DNA from: Desulforapulum autotrophicum
GTDB taxonomy: Bacteria > Desulfobacterota > Desulfobacteria > Desulfobacterales > Desulfolunaceae
NCBI GenBank assembly: GCA_020723285.1
Contig: DYJE01000041.1
Span: 1-40,961, forward strand
DNA: 40,961 nucleotides
Reading direction: 5' to 3'
How positions within the stretch are numbered: the stretch's first letter is position 1; every line of letters starts with the position of its first letter. This document shows positions 1 through 7,475 of this stretch, one piece after another. Both the position numbers and the translations under genes were made by a program. The notes under the pieces were generated by a model. The model did not search any database, was not told the origin of the DNA, and worked only from the letters and a program-made list of their open reading frames with translations.

Positions 1-35
1 TGTTTATTACAATTATGTCCTTTGTTGAGCTCCTG

Positions 36-87
36 ACTTTTTACATGGGCATCGAAGTTGGACGTTTGACGTTGAGCGTTGGACGTT
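36..87. repeat. Short degenerate tandem repeat (GTTGGACGTT type) next to GACTTTTTAC
   Basis: Positions 56-87 contain three imperfect copies of a unit like GTTGGACGTT, preceded at 36-45 by GACTTTTTAC. A related set occurs in the opposite orientation near the right edge of the window: AACATCGAAC/AACATCCAAC units at 40513-40559 and GTAAAAAGTC at 40935-40944. This suggests a dispersed intergenic repeat family. The rest of 1-232 shows no credible gene. Confidence 0.5.
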
Positions 88-232
88 AAAAACTTCTGGC
101 GCATGACTTTCATCGTCCGATCATTAATGGAACAAGGTATCAAAAAATGTTCTAAGCAAATGTTACTTGCGATTGCCATGGACATGAGCCCGACTACTGA
201 GCCATTCTTCCCATCAGGTGACCGCATGATAT

Positions 233-1888
233 TCAGAAATCCTCCATATCATCCTCAGGCAGCACCAGCGGTTCCACCCAGGCTTCAAGCATTTTCAGAA
301 GGGGCATGAGACTCGTCCGGTTCCTCGCTGAAACGGCGATTCCGTCAAATCGTGAAATCCATTGCTGACAGACCTCCGGTTCCACACGATCCATTTTGTT
401 GAGGACATTGATCCTTGGAATCAGGTCCAGCTTGAGGTCGGCAAGAATTTTTTCCACGGATTCGATCTGCTCCGGGAAACGGGGATTACTCACATCGATG
501 ACATGAAGAAGGATGTCGGCGTTTTCAAGTTCTTCCAGCGTGGCCTGGAACGACACCATCAGTTCCTTGGGCAGATCCCTGATAAACCCTACGGTGTCGG
601 TGATGATCACCTCGTAATCCGCCGGAAAGCGCAGCCTACGGCTGGACGGGTCCAGTGTGGCGAACAGCTTGTCCTCGGCGATGACCTCACTCTGGGTAAG
701 GGTGTTCAGCAAGGTGGATTTCCCGGCGTTGGTGTATCCCACGATGGAAATCACGGGAAGCCCGCGCTTCCTTCGTTTGGATTTCTGGAGTCCGCGCTGT
801 TTCTTCACCTTTTCCAGCTCTTTCTGAAGGGCGGTGATGCGGTCGTTGGCCCGACGCCTGTTCAGCTCCAGCTTGGTCTCGCCGGGGCCGCGTCCGCCGA
901 TGCCGCCTGTAAGACGTGACATGGCCGTGTTCAGGGTGGCCAGCCGGGGCAGAAGGTATTTGAGCTGGGCCAGTTCCACCTGAAGTTTACCTTCCCGGCT
1001 TTTGGCCCTCCGGGCGAAAATATCCAGGATCAGCTGGGTCCGGTCGATGACCTTGATGGACACCTGGTCGGCGATGGAGCGGATCTGGGACGGATTCAGC
1101 TCCTGGTCGAACACCAGGAGCGTGGCGGCTTTCTGCATGGCGAGAATGGCCAGATCCGCCAGCTTGCCGCTGCCCATGAGAAACCGCGGATCGGGCTTGT
1201 GGCGGAACTGAAACACCGTGTCCATGACAGCGATGTTGCTGGTCCGGGCCAGCTCCGCCAGTTCGGCCATGGAGTCCATGGCGGTTTCCCGGGGTTCGGT
1301 GGTGACGCTCACCAGGATGGCCCTCTCCTCCCCTTCCCCCGCGTCGAGAAGGCTTTCAATCCGGGACACCGCTGTTTCGGTTTCCCGGATCAGGGTGTCG
1401 CAGGCCACATCCAGATGTTCGGGGAACACCGGGGCCAAAACCACGCAGGGGTCTCCGCCCGGTTCCGGATTCACATGGGCCACATGGATTTCAAAAGGCG
1501 ATCCGTCTTCCGCAACGGTGACAGCCGCCATGACGTCGAAGCGCAACAGGGCCAGATCGGTGAGGTCGTCCCGGCTGAGATTTTCCTCAGGGGAAAGATG
1601 GGTGTGGATGTATTTCAGGCCAAGAAGACGTCCGGGCACCACCCGGTAATCCCTGAATTCCGGCAGCATGATTTTATGGGGATCGCCAATGACCACCGTA
1701 TGGATTTTCCCGGACCGCTCGACCAGAAGCCCGATCTGACGCCGGATGTCGTAAGATAGCCCGGCAAGCTCCCTGCATAGTTCCAGGGACGCCACCTTGT
1801 CCGGCGTTTCACGGACCTGATACAGGTTTTCAAGACGTCTTCGCTGATCGGGCTTGAGCCCATCCACATGGCCGTACAGTGTCTTCAT
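233..1888 (-). CDS. hflX: GTPase HflX (ribosome-associated), long form
   Basis: HflX is a translational GTPase of the OBG-HflX superfamily that binds the 50S subunit and splits or rescues stalled ribosomes. At 551 residues this is longer than E. coli HflX (about 426). The extra part is N-terminal, roughly residues 1-180, as known for HflX of several anaerobes. The family glycine-rich linker GGIGGRGPGETKLE precedes a basic coiled segment. GTPase motifs are complete: G1 GYTNAGKST at 384-392, G3 DTVGF from D431, G4 NKMD at 497-500, and a G5-like SARN further on. The ATG at 1888 opens the frame and no better start is visible. It is separate from the downstream etf operon, whose terminator lies at 2004-2040. 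Identification is secure; the role of the N-terminal extension is not known from sequence. Confidence 0.96.
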   Translation of the reverse strand: MKTLYGHVDGLKPDQRRRLENLYQVRETPDKVASLELCRELAGLSYDIRRQIGLLVERSGKIHTVVIGDPHKIMLPEFRDYRVVPGRLLGLKYIHTHLSPEENLSRDDLTDLALLRFDVMAAVTVAEDGSPFEIHVAHVNPEPGGDPCVVLAPVFPEHLDVACDTLIRETETAVSRIESLLDAGEGEERAILVSVTTEPRETAMDSMAELAELARTSNIAVMDTVFQFRHKPDPRFLMGSGKLADLAILAMQKAATLLVFDQELNPSQIRSIADQVSIKVIDRTQLILDIFARRAKSREGKLQVELAQLKYLLPRLATLNTAMSRLTGGIGGRGPGETKLELNRRRANDRITALQKELEKVKKQRGLQKSKRRKRGLPVISIVGYTNAGKSTLLNTLTQSEVIAEDKLFATLDPSSRRLRFPADYEVIITDTVGFIRDLPKELMVSFQATLEELENADILLHVIDVSNPRFPEQIESVEKILADLKLDLIPRINVLNKMDRVEPEVCQQWISRFDGIAVSARNRTSLMPLLKMLEAWVEPLVLPEDDMEDF

Positions 1889-2003
1889 ATGATGATTCCC
1901 ATTGATTCAAAAAAGGTTGATGACCACCACGATAGGCCCACGTTTCCCGCCACCGGTTTCCCGCACACCCTACCCTCATTCAACCCACGAAATCAAGGCC
2001 GGG

Positions 2004-2040
2004 ATAAAAAAAAGCAGGAGACGAAACCGTCTCCTGCTTT
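2004..2040 (-). terminator. Intrinsic terminator of the acyl-CoA dehydrogenase-etfBA operon
   Basis: A perfect 13-bp stem (2011-2023 with 2028-2040) closes a 4-nt loop. On the minus strand it is followed by a run of eight or more T ending near 2006. It lies 34 bp downstream of the etfA stop and has textbook Rho-independent form. Confidence 0.93.
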
Positions 2041-2073
2041 CCAATGCCTGTTCTTCCCGAAAGAAGTAAGCGG

Positions 2074-3093
2074 CTATTCCTGCTTCACAGCCTTGATGGC
2101 CTTGACGATGGCGGTGAGAATCTGCTTGGCGTCACCGGCGATGCCCACATTGGCGAACTTGAAAATTTCCGCGTTGGGGTCTTTGTTGATGGCCACCACG
2201 TATTTGGCGTTGGCGATGCCGGTGGTGTGCTGAACCGCGCCGCTGATGCCGCAGGCCATGTAAAGTTCGGGCCGGACGTTCTTACCGGTCTGGCCGATCT
2301 GAACACCGTGTTCGATCAGGACTTTTTCAACGCAGGGACGGGTTCCGCCCACTTCGCCGTCGATGAGGCGTGCGATTTCCTGAATGGCGGCAAACGACGT
2401 GGAATCACTGGCACCCAGTCCCACACTGACGATTTTCACCGCATCCTGGATGTTGGCCCCGTGCTTCTTGCTCTTGCTGCTTGAGAGAACGGTGACGTTG
2501 ATGTCGGAGCTTTCGATGTTCACGTCCACAGTCACCACCTCGCCTTTGCGGGCCGGGTCTTTAGCTGGAACGGCAAACACGCCGGGGCGGACCGTGCTCA
2601 TCTGCGGCCGGTGCTCGGGGCAGATGATGGTGGCCATGACGTTTCCACCGAAGGCGGGCCGGGTGGACACAAGAATTTTTTCCTCGGGATCGATATCCAG
2701 CTCAGTGCAGTCGGCGGTGCAGCCGGTGTGGAGTCTGAAGCTCACCCTGGGGGTCAGGTCACGCCCGATGGGAGACGCGCCGATGATCAGGATCTCGGGC
2801 TTGTCTTTCTGGGCTTCCTCGCAGATGATCTTGGTGTAAAGTTCGGTTCTGTATTCCGCAAGCTCGGGATGCTCGGCCACGAGAACGCGGTCCGCGCCGT
2901 AGGCGATGAGATCGTCGGCCAGAGGTTTCACCGACGCGCCAAGGATGACGCTGGTCACTTTTTCTCCCAGCTTGTCCGCAAGATCACGGGCCTTGCCGAG
3001 AAGTTCCAGAGAAATTTTCGCGAGCTTGCCGTCCTGCTGCTCCGCGAACACCCACACACCTTTATATTTTGTCAAATCAGCCTTGTCAGCCAT
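2074..3093 (-). CDS. etfA: Electron transfer flavoprotein, alpha subunit
   Basis: EtfA and EtfB form the FAD-containing heterodimer that takes electrons from acyl-CoA dehydrogenases and passes them to an ETF:quinone oxidoreductase or a bifurcating partner. The protein has 339 residues. The N-terminal half carries the nucleotide-fold domain (near GVWVFAEQQDGKLAKISLEL). The C-terminal FAD domain contains the EtfA signature LYMACGISGAVQH at 277-289, followed by GIANAKYVVAINKDPNAEIF. There is no N-terminal ferredoxin extension, which some clostridial and sulfate-reducer EtfA carry. It starts 9 bp after the etfB stop and ends just before a strong terminator, so it is the last gene of the operon. 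Whether this ETF bifurcates electrons cannot be decided by eye. Confidence 0.97.
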   Translation of the reverse strand: MADKADLTKYKGVWVFAEQQDGKLAKISLELLGKARDLADKLGEKVTSVILGASVKPLADDLIAYGADRVLVAEHPELAEYRTELYTKIICEEAQKDKPEILIIGASPIGRDLTPRVSFRLHTGCTADCTELDIDPEEKILVSTRPAFGGNVMATIICPEHRPQMSTVRPGVFAVPAKDPARKGEVVTVDVNIESSDINVTVLSSSKSKKHGANIQDAVKIVSVGLGASDSTSFAAIQEIARLIDGEVGGTRPCVEKVLIEHGVQIGQTGKNVRPELYMACGISGAVQHTTGIANAKYVVAINKDPNAEIFKFANVGIAGDAKQILTAIVKAIKAVKQE

Positions 3094-3102
3094 GGTTCAC
3101 CT

Positions 3103-3885
3103 CTAAATAAGAAATTTTGCGTTAAGTTTATCGACCAGTTGACGGGCGACTTCATCGGGCGTGCCTTCGAGCATCTCAACCTTGCCCTTCTCCAGCTTGG
3201 GAGAATAGACTTTTCTGAGTTTGGTCGGTGAGCCTTTAAGACCCAGATGAACCACATCCGGAGAGATATCATCCACGCCCCACACAGGGATTGTCCGTTC
3301 AAACGCGTCGATGAGCTTGTCGATGGGGGTCACGCGGTATTCGTTGATTTCTTTTTCGACGGTGACAAGGGCCGGCAGTTTGGCTTCGATCACCCGTGCC
3401 ACATCGCCCAGTTTCTGGTCGATGGTCACTTTGCCGTCTGCCACGGCGATGGAAAGAGCATAGGAAAGAAGGGGAAGCCCAAGGTATTCCGCCACCTGGG
3501 GGCCCACCTGGGCGGTGTTTCCGTCCATGGCTTCCACGCCGGTGATCACCAGATCGTAGTCCCCGATTTTCTGGATGGCGCAGCCGATGGTGTACGAAGT
3601 GGCCCAGGTGTCGGCCCCTGCGAATTTCCGGTCGGTGAGCTGGATCACGTCATCCACGCCCATGCACAGGGCTTCACGAAGGGCGCTTTCAACCTGGGAA
3701 GGCCCCATGGACAGTACGGTGACCTTGCCGCCGTGCTGTTCTTTCAGCTGAAGCGCCGCTTCGATGGCGTTCTTGTCAACGGGGTTGATGATGGTCGGCA
3801 GACCCGTTCTGATCAACGAACCGTCCGCGTCCCACTTGACCTGGGTAACATTGGGAACCTGCTTGATACATACAATAATATTCAT
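3103..3885 (-). CDS. etfB: Electron transfer flavoprotein, beta subunit
   Basis: EtfB (260 residues) is the AMP- or FAD-binding partner of EtfA. The N-terminus MNIIVCIKQVPNVTQV is typical, as are the segments PVDKNAIEAALQLKE, the DVIQLTDRKFAGADTWATSY region and VIEAKLPALVTVEKEINEYR, which match the usual EtfB recognition-loop and signature areas. An AAGGAT Shine-Dalgarno precedes the ATG. It lies 84 bp downstream of the acyl-CoA dehydrogenase and 9 bp upstream of etfA. The spacer towards the dehydrogenase contains a stem-loop (3904-3936). The pair most plausibly serves the adjacent dehydrogenase. Confidence 0.97.
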   Translation of the reverse strand: MNIIVCIKQVPNVTQVKWDADGSLIRTGLPTIINPVDKNAIEAALQLKEQHGGKVTVLSMGPSQVESALREALCMGVDDVIQLTDRKFAGADTWATSYTIGCAIQKIGDYDLVITGVEAMDGNTAQVGPQVAEYLGLPLLSYALSIAVADGKVTIDQKLGDVARVIEAKLPALVTVEKEINEYRVTPIDKLIDAFERTIPVWGVDDISPDVVHLGLKGSPTKLRKVYSPKLEKGKVEMLEGTPDEVARQLVDKLNAKFLI

Positions 3886-3903
3886 GGTTTATCCTTTTAT
3901 TCT

Positions 3904-3936
3904 AAAACCTTTGGTCCAGAGCATCCTGGAGGTTTT
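3904..3936 (-). other. Intercistronic stem-loop between acyl-CoA dehydrogenase and etfB
   Basis: Arms AAAACCT (3904-3910) and AGGTTTT (3930-3936) pair, and inside them CCAG (3916-3919) pairs with CTGG (3926-3929). On the minus strand only TTTT follows, so a weak terminator, RNA-processing or stability element is possible. Confidence 0.4.
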
Positions 3937-3969
3937 GCCTGTTAGTCGTTGACGTATCTACAAAACAGC

Positions 3970-5121
3970 TTATTTGCTGCGGCTCATCAGCGCCGTCATG
4001 CCCACGATGGTTTTGTTGATTTCGAGGCTTGACGCCACCACGCCCTGATGCATGGCGAGGCGGAAAAGTTTTTCCACGATGTACTCCTTGGAGTAGCCGT
4101 AAGACCCGAGGAACTGAACCGCCATGCGGGTGACTTCCTGGATCATCGGGGTGGTGAAGACCTTGACTTCCGCTGAATCCACTTCAAAGGCTTTTCCCGC
4201 GTCCTGTTTGCAGACCGCCTGGTAAACCATCAGGCGGCAGGCTTCGAGCTTGACTTTCATTTCGCCGAGCATCCAGTAGAAGCCCTGCATGTACCCCATG
4301 GGCATGCCGTTCACCACGCGCTGGAGGGAGTATTTCTTCGCTTCGTCGAAAGCCCGCTGGCCCACGCCCACCATGCCGGCGGCCTGCTGGATGCGTTCGC
4401 CCGCAATCCACCGGAGAAGGATGTTGAAGCCTTCGCCCTGATTGCCGAGGATGTTGCCCTTGGGGACACGAACGTCGGTGAAGGTGATGTCGCAGGTGTC
4501 CGCGCCTTCGAGGCCGGTAAGTTCGTAGTGTTTCGAGCAGCTGATGCCGGGGGATGACTTGTCGATGATAAAGGCCGTGGTGTTGTTTTTCTGACCAGCA
4601 AGGCTGAGGTCCTTGCAGATGAAAACCCCGTAACCGGGTTTGTTGGCCATACTGATGAACCGTTTGGTGCCGTTGATGATGAAATCGTCACCGTCGGGAC
4701 GGGCCGTGGTGGTCAGCATTTTGGGGTCCGATCCGGTGTCCGGTTCGGTAAACGCCATGGTGGCCCAGGCCGTGCCGTCGCACAGAGGGGGAACGAACTT
4801 TTTCTTCACCTCTTCCGAACCCCAGTGGCAGATGGTTTCCGCCACGCTGTTGTTCATCATGAACGGAAGAAAGCAGGTGGAGGCGGTCTTGCCCATTTCC
4901 TCAATGTAAAGGATCATGTTGAAATTGGAGGTTCCGATTCCTCCGTATTCCCTGGGAACGTTGAAGCCGAGCATCCGGTTTTTCGCATAGATTTCCATGA
5001 GATCCGGCGGATAGTCGTTGTTCGCTTTCATGTAAGCTTCAATGGCAGGGATTTTGCGTTCGCTGAAATCCTTTGCGGCCTTGATGATCATTTTGTTGAC
5101 TGGTGAAATCGTGAAGTCCAT
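3970..5121 (-). CDS. Acyl-CoA dehydrogenase family protein (relocated catalytic Glu)
   Basis: FAD-dependent acyl-CoA dehydrogenase (383 residues), which would oxidise an acyl-CoA to the enoyl-CoA and pass electrons to the EtfBA encoded downstream. Family marks include AFTEPDTGSD near residue 130, the FISMANKPG flavin region, and C-terminal helix motifs. In medium-chain enzymes the base is the Glu of the C-terminal YEGT motif; here the aligned residue is Ala363 (GVVASSLEIN). A Glu instead occupies the helix-G position, Glu242 in AGERIQQ, as in isovaleryl-CoA and long-chain acyl-CoA dehydrogenases. The upstream Met at 5136 lacks a ribosome site, whereas GGAAAGGGG sits just before the Met at 5121, so 5121 is chosen. 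The substrate is unknown; a branched or bulky acyl-CoA is an inference from the active site. Confidence 0.93.
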   Translation of the reverse strand: MDFTISPVNKMIIKAAKDFSERKIPAIEAYMKANNDYPPDLMEIYAKNRMLGFNVPREYGGIGTSNFNMILYIEEMGKTASTCFLPFMMNNSVAETICHWGSEEVKKKFVPPLCDGTAWATMAFTEPDTGSDPKMLTTTARPDGDDFIINGTKRFISMANKPGYGVFICKDLSLAGQKNNTTAFIIDKSSPGISCSKHYELTGLEGADTCDITFTDVRVPKGNILGNQGEGFNILLRWIAGERIQQAAGMVGVGQRAFDEAKKYSLQRVVNGMPMGYMQGFYWMLGEMKVKLEACRLMVYQAVCKQDAGKAFEVDSAEVKVFTTPMIQEVTRMAVQFLGSYGYSKEYIVEKLFRLAMHQGVVASSLEINKTIVGMTALMSRSK

Positions 5122-5189
5122 TTTTCCCCTTTCCATAAAATGTTTGGTTTAAAACAACCGGAAATCGTCTCTTCCATATTCACGGTATA

Positions 5190-5203
5190 TTTTGTACACA
5201 AAA
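5190..5203. promoter_or_regulatory. Dyad TTTTGT-AC-ACAAAA upstream of the acyl-CoA dehydrogenase
   Basis: Perfect 6-bp arms separated by two bases, lying between the marR stop (5219) and the dehydrogenase start (5121). It is a candidate operator for the adjacent MarR-type regulator, by position only. Confidence 0.35.
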
Positions 5204-5218
5204 CAAAAAAACGTATTA

Positions 5219-5641
5219 TCAAGTCAGATCCCTGAGCAGACGCTTCAGGAGAATCTGTTCTTCAAAACTGAGTTTTTTGAGCACCATCTCATTGGCGGCC
5301 TTCCTGGACTGGAACAGATCGTTGATCAGCCGGGAATCCTCCCTGGAAGACAGATAGATTTTCTGGACCCGTTTGTCGCTGGTGTCCGTCTCCTTCTTGA
5401 TCCAGCCCTTTTCCAGAAGACGGTCCAGAACCCCTGAAACCGTGGCGTTATCCAGAACGAGACGGCTGCCAAGGTCACTGGCCGTGACCCCGTCCTCCTC
5501 GAACAGTTCGCCTAAAATAAGACCCTGAACCGTGGTGAGGCCGAATTTCTTGAGTTGATCTTTCAGGATACGCTGGGCGTTCTGGTTGGCTTTGGCGATG
5601 AGAAACACAATGCAGTCGGTGTAGCGGATGCGGTTGTCCAT
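5219..5641 (-). CDS. MarR-family transcriptional regulator
   Basis: MarR-type winged-helix repressor of 140 residues, usual for the family. The N-terminal dimerisation helix is followed by the HTH (GVTASDLGSRLVLDNATVSGVL, about residues 51-72), then the wing with DTSDKRVQKIYLS carrying the conserved D-x-R, and a C-terminal dimerisation helix. It is the first gene of a minus-strand run with the acyl-CoA dehydrogenase and etfBA, so it likely controls this acyl-CoA oxidation operon and itself, perhaps responding to a CoA thioester or a free acid. An AAGGAAA Shine-Dalgarno precedes the ATG. A 10-bp inverted repeat spans its promoter and ribosome site (5645-5686). Confidence 0.93.
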   Translation of the reverse strand: MDNRIRYTDCIVFLIAKANQNAQRILKDQLKKFGLTTVQGLILGELFEEDGVTASDLGSRLVLDNATVSGVLDRLLEKGWIKKETDTSDKRVQKIYLSSREDSRLINDLFQSRKAANEMVLKKLSFEEQILLKRLLRDLT

Positions 5642-5644
5642 GTG

Positions 5645-5691
5645 TTATTTCCTTTCGTATGCAAACTATAATCATGAAGGAAATAAGTCAA
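5645..5691 (-). promoter_or_regulatory. Promoter and inverted-repeat operator candidate of the marR-led operon
   Basis: On the minus strand, TTGACT (5691-5686) and TATAGT (5670-5665) form a sigma-70-like pair with a short 15-bp spacer. A perfect 10-bp inverted repeat overlaps it: AAGGAAATAA at 5677-5686 and TTATTTCCTT at 5645-5654. One arm lies in the -35/-10 interval and the other covers the ribosome site. This geometry suits autorepression by MarR. Confidence 0.5.
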
Positions 5692-5817
5692 GACAATTTA
5701 ACTTTCAAAACGTATTCACGTTCAAGGAATTCACAGGAGGAAACCGGCTTCCAAAGGGTCGCGGCCAAACTGCGGCCGCTCTCGCTGAGGCCTTTGTTGG
5801 CATCCCATATATTTCTC

Positions 5818-5851
5818 TTGTAATACACAAATAATATGATTATATGTGTAT
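5818..5851 (+). promoter_or_regulatory. vapBC promoter with near-palindromic operator
   Basis: TTGTAA (5818-5823) lies 17 bp from a weak TATATG (5841-5846). A 29-bp near palindrome (5823-5851) with outer arms ATACACA and TGTGTAT and 12 of 14 symmetric pairs covers the -10 region. A strong GGAGGTGA site follows at 5861-5868. VapBC complexes typically autorepress at such sites. Confidence 0.6.
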
Positions 5852-5871
5852 AAAATATATGGAGGTGATTT

Positions 5872-6075
5872 ATGGGAAGAACAAACGTGGTGATTGACGA
5901 TAATTTGGTCGCTGAATGTCAAAAGCTGACAGGTATCCAAACACGGCGAGCTCTTATTGATTATGCACTGCATGAGGTGCGTAGGCGAGGACGCCAGAAA
6001 CGGTTGTTAGAGCTTAAGGGAACTATAAAATGGGAAGGGGATCTTTCTGAGTGGCGAAAGACGCGTGATGAATGA
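5872..6075 (+). CDS. vapB: VapB-type antitoxin
   Basis: Small antitoxin (67 residues) of a type II toxin-antitoxin pair. The N-terminus MGRTNVVIDDNLVAECQKLTG followed by RRALIDYALHEVRRRGRQKRL matches the ribbon-helix-helix-like DNA-binding part of the VapB family. The C-terminal tail, with IKWEGDLSEWRKTRDE, is the usual acidic/aromatic toxin-neutralising segment. It is preceded by a strong Shine-Dalgarno and a palindromic operator. The stop overlaps the toxin start by 4 bp (ATGA). The pair is visibly more AT-rich than its surroundings, which suggests recent acquisition. Confidence 0.9.
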   Translation: MGRTNVVIDDNLVAECQKLTGIQTRRALIDYALHEVRRRGRQKRLLELKGTIKWEGDLSEWRKTRDE

Positions 6076-6464
6076 TACTTGTCGATACGACAGTTTGGAT
6101 TGATTTCTTCATTAATCGCAATGTCCCCCACGTGAAAATTCTCCATGAATTGATTGAAAAAGAAGAGGATTTATCTCTTTGTGGTGTTATTATCACAGAG
6201 ATCCTTCAAGGAATCCGTTCTGATACAGATTATTTCAAAACAAAGGAATATCTTGAAGATCTTGTTTTTTTGCCGATGCGACATGGAACATTTTTAAGAT
6301 CTGCCGAGATCTACCGTTCTCTTCGAAAGAAGGGTATAACAATTCGAAAACCAATTGATTGCATGATTGCTTCTGTTGCTATCGAGTATGATGCCCTCCT
6401 TCTCCATAATGACCGTGATTTTGATTATATCGCCAAGCATTCAAACCTTAAAATATTGGATTGA
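6072..6464 (+). CDS. vapC: VapC-type PIN-domain ribonuclease toxin
   Basis: PIN-domain toxin of 130 residues; characterised VapC proteins cut tRNA or rRNA in a metal-dependent way. The acidic active-site set is complete: Asp5 (MILVDTTVW), Glu43 (ITEILQG), Asp96 (PIDCMIA), and Asp114 and Asp116 (HNDRDFDYIA). It is translationally coupled to vapB by the ATGA overlap. No damage is visible, so the toxin should be active. RNA specificity cannot be read from sequence. Confidence 0.94.
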   Translation: MILVDTTVWIDFFINRNVPHVKILHELIEKEEDLSLCGVIITEILQGIRSDTDYFKTKEYLEDLVFLPMRHGTFLRSAEIYRSLRKKGITIRKPIDCMIASVAIEYDALLLHNDRDFDYIAKHSNLKILD

Positions 6465-6513
6465 AAAATGCCAATCGGGTAACCGGGGCTTTTCTCCCCC
6501 AGTCCCCACTCCA

Positions 6514-6540
6514 CCCGGCATGCGGGTCCGCACCGGGCGG
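6514..6540. other. GC-rich stem-loop, possible mobile-element remnant
   Basis: CCCGG (6514-6518) pairs with CCGGG (6533-6537), and within it TGCG pairs with CGCA around 6521-6532. The shape and the nearby CGGTTC recall sequences seen next to group II introns and some insertion sequences, but no reverse transcriptase or catalytic AGC triad is present. It sits between two convergent toxin-antitoxin pairs. The surrounding 6465-6671 has no credible gene. Confidence 0.3.
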
Positions 6541-6671
6541 TTCACGAAAAATATGAAGGGTCTCCGTTTGACCTTTGCTAAAACACTCTGCCCTCATGCC
6601 CGGACTGTGAGATTAGCTGAGGAATTGGGGTGTCATATTCCAAGGTTGCATGGATTTTCGCCGCTTCCATA

Positions 6672-6977
6672 TCAGTCTACGCAATAATGATACCGTGCCT
6701 GCACAAAATCAATTCTGTCATGACCAATGACATAAACAAGACGGTGCTCTTGTGTTATTCGACGTGACCAGACACCCGGGCCGAGGAATTTTAAAGATTC
6801 AGGCTTACCGATGCCCTGAAACGGATCACGCATGACAGACTCTATCAATTGGAAAACACGAAGCGCTGTTTTCCGATCTGTTTCAACCCAGTACTTCAGA
6901 TCCTCTCTAAATTCAGGTTGAAAAACGGATTCTCTTTGTTTTTTCGCACCGGGTTGTTTGTCGGCTTTTTTACTCAA
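6672..6977 (-). CDS. yoeB: YoeB-type mRNA interferase toxin
   Basis: RelE-superfamily toxin that cuts mRNA in the ribosomal A site. Homology to YoeB is clear: FREDLKYWVETDRKTALRV, DPFQGIGKPESLKF, WSRRITQEHRLVYVI and ARYHY. The catalytic set corresponding to E. coli Glu46, Arg65, His83 and Tyr84 is present as Glu60, Arg79, His97 and Tyr98. No ATG with a ribosome site is available. A TTG at 6977 overlaps the antitoxin stop and follows GAGGT, so it is taken as the start, giving 101 residues (about 15 longer than usual at the N-terminus). An ATG at 7001 is the alternative. It pairs with yefM directly upstream. Confidence 0.92.
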   Translation of the reverse strand: MSKKADKQPGAKKQRESVFQPEFREDLKYWVETDRKTALRVFQLIESVMRDPFQGIGKPESLKFLGPGVWSRRITQEHRLVYVIGHDRIDFVQARYHYCVD

Positions 6978-7248
6978 AGCCGACCTCGTTTCGAAGGTCA
7001 TTGATGGTTTGTGATGTTCCGGAGCCTTGTTTAACCCTTTCAAGTGCCGTCAGAAGTCTTTTGGCATTTTGTGGTGAACGAAAAAGGTGAGCCGTTTCAA
7101 GTACGCCTGCAAGTTCATCGGCGGATATCATTGCAACATCTTCACATCCACGACGCTGAATAATAACAACCTCTCTGTTTTTTGTGACCTCATCCATCAA
7201 GGAAGACAGACTTGCGCGGGCTTGAGTATAAGTGGTTTGTATCGTCAT
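6970..7248 (-). CDS. yefM: YefM-type (Phd/YefM) antitoxin
   Basis: Antitoxin of 92 residues. The N-terminal part MTIQTTYTQARASLSSLMDEV and EVVIIQRRGCEDVAMISADEL is the Phd/YefM DNA-binding and dimerisation domain. The tail, with LLTALERVKQGSGT, binds the toxin. The frame is open for another 45 codons upstream, but only the Met at 7248 has a Shine-Dalgarno (GGAGGG). Its stop overlaps the proposed TTG start of yoeB, so the two are translationally coupled. Confidence 0.92.
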   Translation of the reverse strand: MTIQTTYTQARASLSSLMDEVTKNREVVIIQRRGCEDVAMISADELAGVLETAHLFRSPQNAKRLLTALERVKQGSGTSQTINDLRNEVGFE

Positions 7249-7475
7249 ATATCCCTCCAATTTGTGTACAGGATAACTGTACGTGTGTTTCAGGAAATTG
7301 TCAATATGCAGCGAACAGACAGGGCGGAGCGCTGAACCTGCGAAGGCAAACCAAATTGAAAGAAAAACAAAGCCGGATACCACCCGGTCTTTCAGCCTTT
7401 CGTGGTTTCTGCTATGGTGTCCCGAACATCCCTGATCAAGATCATCATATTCACGACCTGTGAAAGGAGCGGACC

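Noticed and set aside
1199-1759. Two overlapping + strand frames opposite hflX
   Set aside because: hflX is certain on the other strand; these translations have no motif.
6367-6687. Frame of 106 codons overlapping the end of vapC
   Set aside because: It starts inside vapC in another frame and covers the GC-rich hairpin; no support as a gene.
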